From UMGS1519 sp050951095 (lineage in GTDB: Bacteria; Actinomycetota; Coriobacteriia; Coriobacteriales; Eggerthellaceae), in the NCBI GenBank assembly GCA_050951095.1, contig JBMNIQ010000006.1:124001-188000 (forward strand): a stretch of 64,000 bases of DNA, written 5' to 3'. Shown here piece by piece: positions 47,067-54,385 of the stretch. The notes under the pieces were generated by a model, which saw nothing but the letters and a program-made list of their open reading frames with translations, did not search any database and was not told the DNA's origin. Position numbers and translations under genes: made by a program. The first letter of the stretch is position 1; each line of letters opens with the position of its first letter.

Positions 47067-48952
47067 TATGCGTTCTCCGGTCCGATGGCGTCATTGGTGT
47101 TGTGCGGCTCGATGTAGAACAGCGGCGTGCCGAACTCCACGGGCGTGCCGTCTTCCACGCAAACCTCGCGGACGGTGCCCATTTCCTCGGCGCCGATCTC
47201 GTTCATCAGCTTCATGGCCTCGACGATGCACAGCGTCTGGTTCGCGGCAACCTCGTCGCCGACCTTCACGAACGGATCCTCACCGGGAGCGGGCGCAGCG
47301 TAGAACGTGCCCACCATCGGGGAGGTGACCACATGCCAGCCGGCCGGATGATTGTCCTCGGCGGGGGCGGCGTCCTTCTTCGGCGCAGGCGCTGCAGTCG
47401 CGGCGGGAATGGCGGGCTGGGCGGCAGGAGCCGCACCGGCAGGGGCGAAGCCGGGCATGCGCACGGAAATGCGGGCGCCCTCCTCTTCGACCGTGATTTC
47501 GCCTACGCCGCTTTCCTCGGCAACGCGGACCAGTTCGCGAATCTGGTTGATGTCCACGTAATCATCCTCCTTGGTTTGGCTCGACTCCTCTTCCAGAAGG
47601 AAGTCGACATGCTCGATGGTGCGATGCTTGCTGAGGTACGTGCGGGCCTCGTTCGGGAACAGCGCGTACATCAGGACGTCTTCTTCGGTCTTCGCAAGAT
47701 CGCCGATCTCTTCGGCAACCTCGTCGAACGTGGTGGTTACCAGGGAACCCGGGGCCACCGACGGGTCCAGGCGCTCGGAGTCGCCCACGACCTTGTCCAG
47801 GACCTCCTGCTTGATGGGTCCCGGCGCCTTGCCGTAATAGCCGCACAGGTAGTCCTTCATCTCCTTGGACACAACGCTCCAGCGTTTGCCCGTGAGCACG
47901 TTGAACACGGCCTGCGTGCCCACGATCTGCGACATGGGCGTGACCAGCGGCGGATAGCCGACCTCGGCGCGAACCTCGGGGATCTCCTTCATAACCTCGG
48001 GCAGGCGGTCCAGGGCATTCTGCGTCTCCAGCTGGCTGACCAGGTTCGACATCATGCCGCCGGGCACCTGGTGCGAATACACGTGCATATGCGTCAGGGA
48101 AGAAACGCCGCGCTTGTAATGGCCGCGCTTGCGCACTTCCTCCCAGTATTCGGCAATCTCGAACAGCAGGTCCAGGTCCAGGTCCGTGTCGTAGCGACTC
48201 TCCGCCAGCGCTGCGACCATCATCTCCACGGCGGGCTGGCTGTTGCCGAACGCAAGCGGAGCGGAAGCCGTGTCCACGATGGCGGCACCGGACTCGGCCG
48301 CCTTGATGTAGTTCGCCGGAGCCATGCCGCCGACATAGTGGCAGTGGATGTGCAGCGGCACGCCAATCTCGGCATTGAAGGCCTTGACCAGGCGCTCCGT
48401 GCGATACGGAGTCAGCATGCCGGCCATGTCCTTGATGGCGATGGTATCTGCACCCAGGTCCTTCAGGGCCTGGCCGTATTCCAGATAGCTATCCAGCGTG
48501 TGCACCGGCGAGATGGTATAGGAGATCGCTCCCTCGAAATGAGCGCCGCATTCCTTGATGGCCTCCGCATTGTCCTTGACGTTGCGGATGTCGTTCAGTG
48601 CATCGAACACGCGGAATACGTCGATTCCGTTGCGATGCGCCGCCTTGATGAAGCGGTTGCAGATCTCACGGGAATAGTGCTTGTACCCTACCAGGTTCTG
48701 TCCACGGGACAGCATTGCCAAGCGGGTATTGGGCGTCTTCGCCTTGATTGAGCGAAGGCGCTCCCACGGGTTCTCGTCCAAAAAGCGCAGGCACGCGTCG
48801 AACGTCGCGCCGCCCCACGCCTCTATTGCCCAATAACCGACGCGGTCCATCTTCGGCAGGATGGGCAGCATATCGCCAATCTGCATGCGCGTAGCCCACA
48901 GGCTCTGCTGGCCATCGCGAATCGTCGTGTCCATCAGCTGCAACTTCGGCAT
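47066..48952 (-). CDS. Carboxyltransferase (OadA/PycB/5S type) fused to a complete AccB-type BCCP
   Basis: Residues 1-450 are a pyruvate-type carboxyltransferase: MDTTIRDGQQSLWATRM, LSRGQNLVGYKHYS, IKDMAGMLTPY (carboxylated Lys) and HIHCHYVGG (metal His pair). From about 463 the sequence is AccB: the N-terminal YVDINQIRELVRVAEESG and VEEEGARISVR, a Pro/Ala linker, then SPMVGTFYAAPAPGEDPFVKVGD and the biotinylated Lys581 in VEAMKLMNEI. With AccC it should form a two-subunit pyruvate carboxylase or a transcarboxylase; without OadB/OadG nearby a sodium pump is less likely. It occupies the accB slot of the efp-accB-accC order. ATG at 48952 follows AAGGAGGTG. Confidence 0.93.
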   Translation of the reverse strand: MPKLQLMDTTIRDGQQSLWATRMQIGDMLPILPKMDRVGYWAIEAWGGATFDACLRFLDENPWERLRSIKAKTPNTRLAMLSRGQNLVGYKHYSREICNRFIKAAHRNGIDVFRVFDALNDIRNVKDNAEAIKECGAHFEGAISYTISPVHTLDSYLEYGQALKDLGADTIAIKDMAGMLTPYRTERLVKAFNAEIGVPLHIHCHYVGGMAPANYIKAAESGAAIVDTASAPLAFGNSQPAVEMMVAALAESRYDTDLDLDLLFEIAEYWEEVRKRGHYKRGVSSLTHMHVYSHQVPGGMMSNLVSQLETQNALDRLPEVMKEIPEVRAEVGYPPLVTPMSQIVGTQAVFNVLTGKRWSVVSKEMKDYLCGYYGKAPGPIKQEVLDKVVGDSERLDPSVAPGSLVTTTFDEVAEEIGDLAKTEEDVLMYALFPNEARTYLSKHRTIEHVDFLLEEESSQTKEDDYVDINQIRELVRVAEESGVGEITVEEEGARISVRMPGFAPAGAAPAAQPAIPAATAAPAPKKDAAPAEDNHPAGWHVVTSPMVGTFYAAPAPGEDPFVKVGDEVAANQTLCIVEAMKLMNEIGAEEMGTVREVCVEDGTPVEFGTPLFYIEPHNTNDAIGPENA

Positions 48953-49171
48953 GGTCCGCACCTCCTTTTTCCTCGGTCTAGCTTCTCTCCGGCCCCGGAG
49001 AGCCGGCTGGTCTTCCCCACCCGTTTAGACATTTTGCCCAGGGTGTGATGCGAACTCCCATTATAGCCATGAAACGCCCCCGGGGAGTTCACGGGTGCGT
49101 TGCAAAATCGATGAAATGCGCTCTGCTTCCGCGGCAGGCGCCCGAAGCGGACGCCTGTCGGTAAACGGCAG

Positions 49172-49732
49172 TTACACGCGCTTGACGAAACGGCCGTCGC
49201 GAGAGTCGATCTGCACGGTCTCGCCCACGTTGATGTACATGGGGATCTGCACCACGGCGCCGGTCTCCAGCGTTGCGGGCTTCGTGCCGCCCTGAACGGT
49301 GTCGCCCTTGAAGCCGGGCTCCGTATCCACGATCTTCAGGTCAACGAACATCGGAGGCTCGATGTTGATCAGCTCGCCGCGGGCATACAGCAGCGTGCAC
49401 TCGTCGTTCTCCTTCAGCCAGTTCGCCGTATCGCCCACGACATCGGCGGGAACGGAAATCTGGTTGTAGTCGGCGGTATCCATGAAGTAGAAGTCCGCAC
49501 CATCGTTGTACAGGTACTGCATGGTCTTCGACTCCAGGCGGACGGGCTCCACCTTCGCGCCGGCGTTGAACGTGTTGTCGATCACGCGGCCGGAGTGGAC
49601 GTCGCGCAGCTTCGTGCGGACGAAGGCGCTGCCCTTGCCGGGCTTGACATGCTGGAACTCGACGATCGTGTACAGCTTGTTGTTGTACTCGATGCACATG
49701 CCGTTCTTAAAGTCTGCGGTAGAAATGCTCAA
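49172..49732 (-). CDS. efp: Elongation factor P
   Basis: The 186-residue protein rescues ribosomes stalled at proline runs. The three-domain form and C-terminal GRFVKRV are typical; the tip loop reads HVKPGKGSAFVRTK, so a Lys is available at the position modified in other bacteria. No modification enzyme gene (epmA, earP) is nearby. It lies about 28 bp after the peptidase gene and about 220 bp before the carboxyltransferase gene. Confidence 0.98.
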   Translation of the reverse strand: MSISTADFKNGMCIEYNNKLYTIVEFQHVKPGKGSAFVRTKLRDVHSGRVIDNTFNAGAKVEPVRLESKTMQYLYNDGADFYFMDTADYNQISVPADVVGDTANWLKENDECTLLYARGELINIEPPMFVDLKIVDTEPGFKGDTVQGGTKPATLETGAVVQIPMYINVGETVQIDSRDGRFVKRV

Positions 49733-49759
49733 CTGAATCCTCCTCTAAATTTACAAACA

Positions 49760-50914
49760 CTAAATTATAACCATATCGTGAGAGCTCTGCGTGAGCACAT
49801 GGAATCCGCATGGCTCGATAACCCCAAAATCCTCAAGACGCATGCCGAATTTCCCCGGCAGATAGATGCCCGGTTCCACCGTCACGATGTTCCCCGGCTC
49901 CAAGACGGCATCCGTGCGCGGCGAAAGCACCGGCAGCTCGTGGATATCCAGGCCCACGCCATGTCCCAGAGAATGGCCCATGGCACCGCCGAAGCCGTCT
50001 TCCTCAAGGATCTTCTCAGCCATGTCATGCGCCTCATGGGCGGACTTCCCCGCCGAAAGCCATGCCTCCACAGTCTCGTTCGCCCGTCGGATGCAAGCAT
50101 AGGCGCGCCGCGTCTCCTCGTCGGGCTCCCCCGCGAACACCGTGCGCGTCATGTCCGAGCAGTATCCGTTCTTCTTCGCGCCGAAGTCCATGACGATCGC
50201 ATCGCCGGGTGCGATGACCGTATCGCCCGGCTGTGCATGCGGGCTTGCCGCATGGGCGCCCGTTGCAACGATGGTCGGGAACGACAAGCCGTCGGCGCCG
50301 AGTTCCATCATCTTCGCGTCCATGGCCAGCTGCACCTGGCGCTCCGTCATGCCGGGTTTCATGAATCCGCAGATGTACGAGAACGTTTCGTCCGTGATCT
50401 TCTGCGCCGCCGCGCAGCGGGATATCTCCAGGTCATCCTTTACGGCACGCAACGTTGTGCCGAAATCGCGAACGAGGCGGACCGGACTGCCCAACCCCGC
50501 TTCCTTGCATGCATCCAGAAGGGCCTGGTATTCGCGCACCGTCAGCGAATCCTCCACGGCAAGCCAGGCATCGCCCGCATGCTGTGCCCGGAATGCGGAT
50601 ACGGAAGCGTCCTCGGAAAGATGCGCTGCTGCCCATTCCATATGCGATTGGCGCTGATCCTCGATGGCAACGGGGCCTTCGCCCGCCGCGTTACGGCAGG
50701 CCGTGACGTACCTGCTGTCCGTATGCAGCCACACGCCATCGGCGGTGACCAGCAGCGCATGCGCCTGCTCTTCGTCGAACACGGCATCGAATGCGGTTGC
50801 CGAGGCGATATCGGACGTATACCGCATCAGGTAAGCGGCATAGCCCCGCTGCTGCATGGCCTGCCTCAGGCGCTCCAAACGTGCTTTGCTTGCTTTCTGC
50901 TGTTCGGTTTCCAT
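49760..50914 (-). CDS. M24 family Xaa-Pro aminopeptidase
   Basis: The 384-residue enzyme has a creatinase-like N-terminal domain (1-145) and a pita-bread catalytic domain. Dinuclear metal ligands appear in IVMDFGAKKNGYCSDMTRT (two Asp), MGHSLGHGVGLDIHE (His), LEPGNIVTVEPGIYLPG (Glu) and FGMRLEDFGVI (Glu). It removes N-terminal residues preceding proline. It is encoded just before efp, as pepQ/pepP-type genes are in Bacillus and many Gram-positives. The ATG at 50914 follows AAGGAC. Confidence 0.95.
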   Translation of the reverse strand: METEQQKASKARLERLRQAMQQRGYAAYLMRYTSDIASATAFDAVFDEEQAHALLVTADGVWLHTDSRYVTACRNAAGEGPVAIEDQRQSHMEWAAAHLSEDASVSAFRAQHAGDAWLAVEDSLTVREYQALLDACKEAGLGSPVRLVRDFGTTLRAVKDDLEISRCAAAQKITDETFSYICGFMKPGMTERQVQLAMDAKMMELGADGLSFPTIVATGAHAASPHAQPGDTVIAPGDAIVMDFGAKKNGYCSDMTRTVFAGEPDEETRRAYACIRRANETVEAWLSAGKSAHEAHDMAEKILEEDGFGGAMGHSLGHGVGLDIHELPVLSPRTDAVLEPGNIVTVEPGIYLPGKFGMRLEDFGVIEPCGFHVLTQSSHDMVII

Positions 50915-51017
50915 AACTTATCCGTCCTTTCCGTCCGCAGGACATGAAGGTCCCGCGGCATGCGCCCCGCAACAAAACAAGGGCCCGCCCATGCCGGGCG
51001 GACCCCCTCGACCGTCC

Positions 51018-52118
51018 TCAGTGCACGCCGCCCATCAGGTGATAGAACCGGTATGCGTAGAAACGGATCATGGAATGCGGCGGGGCGACGTACTTGCCCG
51101 AGCGCATGAGCACTTGGTACAGCCAAAAATGACCCACGCGCTTCAAGCGGTTGCTTTGAGAGGTCATCTCCTGCTCCAATTCCCCGCACAGGAGGTCGCG
51201 GTAGGGGCAGCGGCTGGCGTAATCCCAGAAATAGGCGCCCATATCGGCATCGCGGAACTCCCACGGCTTATTGTCGGGACCGGCGTAATGCACGATATAC
51301 GGCTTCCTGCGCGCCTGCTCGTGCTGTTCCCTCAACGACTCCGGGGCCAGCCCGATGATGGAGCCGCGACGCAGATGCTCCCAATCCATGAGCGTATTCC
51401 AGGCCATGTCCACGTAGCACACGGAATCCTTCGCCAGGTAATTCAGCACATCCTGGTCCAGCAGGTTCCATTTGCGCGATGCGGCGCATTCCAGCATCTC
51501 CGCTGTGGTATAGCGCCGGCGGAACGCGTCGAGGTTCATGAGCAGCACACCGGCCTGGAAGTAATTGTACGGGTCGGACAGCTGCAGCACGTCGTTCAGA
51601 TAGGCCTCCATGTCCGGATCGAAGCCGTTGTACATGCCAGCCGTATCTGCATCGCGCGTAGCGCCGATAAGGTTGTCGCCCAGCTCCGTGTCGAACAGGT
51701 CCGCCACGTCGCGCAGCACCACCAGATCGGAATCGAGATATACGGCCTTATCCGAATGGGGCATGATCTGCGGGACGATGAGGCGGAAATACGTCTCCAG
51801 CCTGAAATGGCCGTAAACGCGCAGGTCCGCATACGCCCTCATGATCTGCATGGCATCGTAGAACCGGAGAGAGAAATTCGATGCCGCCACCTGCTTCTTC
51901 AAGACGGCCTGGCTCTCCGGAACAATGTCGCTGTTCAGGACCACCACATCGTAATTGCGCGCCGGATCCGCATTCTCCTTGATGGATTCCAATACCACCG
52001 ATACATACGGTACGTACTTCTCGTTGGCCGAAAGAATGACCAATACCCCGTCGTCGAATGCAGGCTCCAATGTCGGAACCTGACCGCTGACTGCGGTGAA
52101 CCCCTGCTGGTCGGGCAT
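51018..52118 (-). CDS. Family 8 glycosyltransferase
   Basis: The 366-residue retaining glycosyltransferase of the LgtC/GspA type shows LVILSANEKYVPYVSVVLESI at the start, DxD metal site YLDSDLVVLRDV, the core YFQAGVLLMNLDAFRRR and WNLLDQDVLN, and the C-terminal IVHYAGPDNKPW with the catalytic-domain His. It uses UDP-glucose or UDP-galactose in known homologues; the acceptor here is unknown. The C-terminal 60 residues may be a membrane-associated helix. It stands alone downstream of the ribosomal operon terminator and 100 bp before the peptidase gene. Confidence 0.93.
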   Translation of the reverse strand: MPDQQGFTAVSGQVPTLEPAFDDGVLVILSANEKYVPYVSVVLESIKENADPARNYDVVVLNSDIVPESQAVLKKQVAASNFSLRFYDAMQIMRAYADLRVYGHFRLETYFRLIVPQIMPHSDKAVYLDSDLVVLRDVADLFDTELGDNLIGATRDADTAGMYNGFDPDMEAYLNDVLQLSDPYNYFQAGVLLMNLDAFRRRYTTAEMLECAASRKWNLLDQDVLNYLAKDSVCYVDMAWNTLMDWEHLRRGSIIGLAPESLREQHEQARRKPYIVHYAGPDNKPWEFRDADMGAYFWDYASRCPYRDLLCGELEQEMTSQSNRLKRVGHFWLYQVLMRSGKYVAPPHSMIRFYAYRFYHLMGGVH

Positions 52119-52394
52119 GCTTCCCCTACTTCCTCATTTGGTTGACTCAAAGAAGCATACTCTATGAACGGCGGCGTGCTCCAGAACTACGGAAGGTCTT
52201 CATGCCCGATAGCGGAACAGGAACGCATCTTCCGTCAACCATACAATTGCGCCGCGGTAACCATGCATCGTGGCCCGCTGCCATTCGCGCAGCGAAAGCC
52301 TCTACCGTGCGCCATGGCCCGCTGCGAATTCATGCAGCGAACGACCCTCGTCGTGGCGAGCGCCGGATGGTCCGCCCCATCCGGCACCGGACAT
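52119..52394. other. Intergenic region with two repeated hairpins
   Basis: Two copies of a degenerate 28-bp unit, each with GGCCCGCTGC and GCAGCGAA arms, form hairpins at 52276-52294 (CGCTGC / GCAGCG) and 52320-52339. The region also holds the GT8 gene's ribosome site (AGGGGAAGC) at its left end. I see no ORF worth calling. Confidence 0.5.
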
Positions 52395-52427
52395 AAAAAG
52401 AGACCCGGTCCATGGGGACCAGGCCTC
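52395..52427 (-). terminator. Terminator of the str/S10 ribosomal operon after rplW
   Basis: Stem GAGGCCTGGTCC / GGACCGGGTCTC (10 of 12 paired), 4-nt loop, then TTTTTATG on the minus strand, about 40 bp past rplW. Confidence 0.88.
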
Positions 52428-52468
52428 TTCTCATGCACACGTACCGCCGGAAAGCGGAACCTGCAGCT

Positions 52469-52756
52469 TTACGCCTGCGCGAACAGCTCGATGGTCTCGC
52501 CGGGAGCCAGCGTAACCATGGCCTTCTTCCAAGCCTTCGTATGGCCGGCATCCTGATAGCGGACACGCTTCGGCTTCGGCTTGACGATGGCGGTGTTCAC
52601 CTTGACCACCTTGACGTCGAACAGCTCTTCGACAGCCTTGCGGATCTCGATCTTGTTGGCATTCTTGGCAACTTCGAACGTGTACACGCCGAACTCCATG
52701 CCATCGTAGGAATGCTCGGTAATAACCGGGCGGATGATGATGTCACGTGCGTCCAT
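52469..52756 (-). CDS. rplW: 50S ribosomal protein L23
   Basis: The 95-residue protein is complete L23, which lies at the exit of the nascent-chain tunnel and binds trigger factor and SRP. DIIIRPVITEHSYDGME, YTFEVAKNANKIEIRKAVEELFDVKVVKVNTAIVKPK and TLAPGETIELF are standard. It overlaps rplD by one base (TAATG). In most bacteria rplB follows directly; here the operon ends at a terminator. Confidence 0.97.
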   Translation of the reverse strand: MDARDIIIRPVITEHSYDGMEFGVYTFEVAKNANKIEIRKAVEELFDVKVVKVNTAIVKPKPKRVRYQDAGHTKAWKKAMVTLAPGETIELFAQA

Positions 52757-53376
52757 TATGCCAGCACCTCCTGGATGTAGTTCAGGGCATCGGTGGTGAT
52801 GACCAGATTCTTGTTATTGATGATGTCGTACGTGTTGATAGCGGTTGCGGGGATGACCAGCACCTTCGGCAGGTTGCGGAAGGACAGGTACGTGTTGACA
52901 TCCTCGGAGCCCACGATCAGCGTCACGCGGCCTTCGATGCCCAGAGCCTCGAATGCCTTGCGGGCATCCTTCGTGCAGGGCTTGTCGAACTTCGTCTCCA
53001 GCACGGTCAGCTCGCCGTCGGCCAGCTTCGCGGACAGAGCGGAACGCATAGCCAGCTTAACGACCTTCTTGTTGACCTTCTTGGCATAGGAGCGCGGATG
53101 AGGGCCGAACACGGTGCCGCCGCCAGCCCATTGGGGTGCGCGGATGGTGCCCTGACGAGCACGGCCGGTGCCCTTCTGCCTCCACGGCTTCTTGCCGCCG
53201 CCGCGAACCTGGCCGCGCGTGAGCGTGTCATGGGTGCCCTGGCGCCAGGCGGCCTGCTGGGCAACGACGACCTCGTGCATGACGGTCTTGTTCGGCTCGA
53301 TGCCGAACACGCCGTCGGCGAGATCGACGTCGCTGACCTTCTTGCCAGCTGCGTCTTTCACTTCGATAGTAGTCAT
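52756..53376 (-). CDS. rplD: 50S ribosomal protein L4
   Basis: The 206-residue protein has the L4 long loop PWRQKGTGRARQGTIRAPQWAGGGTVFGPHPRSY, which reaches into the exit tunnel near the macrolide site, and the C-terminal globular fold with LVIPATAINTYDIINNKNLVIT. The conserved KGTGRAR segment is intact, so no resistance change is visible. It sits between rplC (24 bp upstream) and rplW. Confidence 0.98.
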   Translation of the reverse strand: MTTIEVKDAAGKKVSDVDLADGVFGIEPNKTVMHEVVVAQQAAWRQGTHDTLTRGQVRGGGKKPWRQKGTGRARQGTIRAPQWAGGGTVFGPHPRSYAKKVNKKVVKLAMRSALSAKLADGELTVLETKFDKPCTKDARKAFEALGIEGRVTLIVGSEDVNTYLSFRNLPKVLVIPATAINTYDIINNKNLVITTDALNYIQEVLA

Positions 53377-53400
53377 AGTTGCTTAAACTCCTCGTATTCC

Positions 53401-54021
53401 TTATGCCAAGCGCACGCGGACCGTGGCGTTCTTGCCACCGGGGACCGCACCCTTGACCACGATCAGGTTCTGTTCAGCGTCCACACGGACAACCTCGAGG
53501 TTCTTGACCGTCACGGTATCGCAGCCCATGTGGCCCGGCAGACGCAGGCCCTTGAACACGCGGGACGGGGTGGCGCACTGTCCAACGGAACCCGGAGCGC
53601 GATGGAAGTGCGCACCGTGTCCGCCAGGGCCGCCGGCGAAGTTGTAACGACGCATAACGCCTGCGAAGCCCTTGCCCTTGGACGTGCCGGTGACGTCGAC
53701 CTTCTTCGCGTCGGCGAAGTTGGAGACGGTCACGGTGTCGCCGGTGTTGTACTCGGCGGCGGAGTCCACGCGGACCTCGCGGAGATGCTTGACGGGCTCG
53801 ACGCCCAGCTTCTCGAAATGACCGCCCATGGGCTTGTTCACATGCTTGGCGCGAATGGCACCGAAGCCCAGCTGAACAGCCTCATAGCCGTCGGTCTCGG
53901 CGGTCTTGATCTGGCAGATGGTGTTCGGCTCTGCCTGAATAACCGTAACGGGCAGCAGACAATCGTTCTCGTCGAAGATCTGAGTCATGCCCAATTTGTA
54001 TCCATAGATGGTTTCGATCAT
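53401..54021 (-). CDS. rplC: 50S ribosomal protein L3
   Basis: The 206-residue L3 begins MIETIYGYKLGMTQIFDE and carries VDVTGTSKGKGFAGVMRRYNF, HGAHFHRAPGSVGQCATPSRVFKG and LPGHMGCDTVTVKNLEVV. The branch near residue 145 that approaches the peptidyl-transferase centre contains the usual residues. The ATG at 54021 follows GGGAAGTGAG; a longer frame to 54063 runs into rpsJ and is not supported. Confidence 0.98.
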   Translation of the reverse strand: MIETIYGYKLGMTQIFDENDCLLPVTVIQAEPNTICQIKTAETDGYEAVQLGFGAIRAKHVNKPMGGHFEKLGVEPVKHLREVRVDSAAEYNTGDTVTVSNFADAKKVDVTGTSKGKGFAGVMRRYNFAGGPGGHGAHFHRAPGSVGQCATPSRVFKGLRLPGHMGCDTVTVKNLEVVRVDAEQNLIVVKGAVPGGKNATVRVRLA

Positions 54022-54037
54022 GTTGTCTCTCACTTCC

Positions 54038-54346
54038 CTACAGCTTGATCTCGATGTCGACACCGGCCGGGAGGTCGAGACGCATCAGGGAATCGACCGT
54101 AGAGGGGGTCGGCTCCAGGATGTCGATCAGACGCTTATGCGTACGCATCTCGAACTGCTCGCGGGAATCCTTATCCACGTGCGGGCCGCGGACGACCGTG
54201 AACAGGTTGCGCTCGGTCGGCAGCGGGATAGGACCGGAAATCTTTGCACCCGTCTTCTGCGCCGTGTCGACGATGAGCTTCGTGGACTGGTCCACGATCT
54301 CATGGTCATAGCCCTTGAGGCGAATGCGAATCTTCTGATTAGCCAC
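54038..54346 (-). CDS. rpsJ: 30S ribosomal protein S10
   Basis: The 102-residue protein is S10/NusE, both a ribosomal protein and the partner of NusB in antitermination. QKIRIRLKGYDHEIVDQS, GAKISGPIPLPTERNLFTVVRGPHVDKDSREQFEMRTHKRLIDI are diagnostic. The start is GTG at 54346, giving MANQKIRIR, with GGAGG 10 nt upstream; the ATG at 54361 lies within that ribosome site. It follows fusA by about 40 bp with no tuf gene between. Confidence 0.97.
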   Translation of the reverse strand: MANQKIRIRLKGYDHEIVDQSTKLIVDTAQKTGAKISGPIPLPTERNLFTVVRGPHVDKDSREQFEMRTHKRLIDILEPTPSTVDSLMRLDLPAGVDIEIKL

Positions 54347-54385
54347 TTGTTTTACCTCCATGTAAATGCGGTGCGAGGCATCGGC

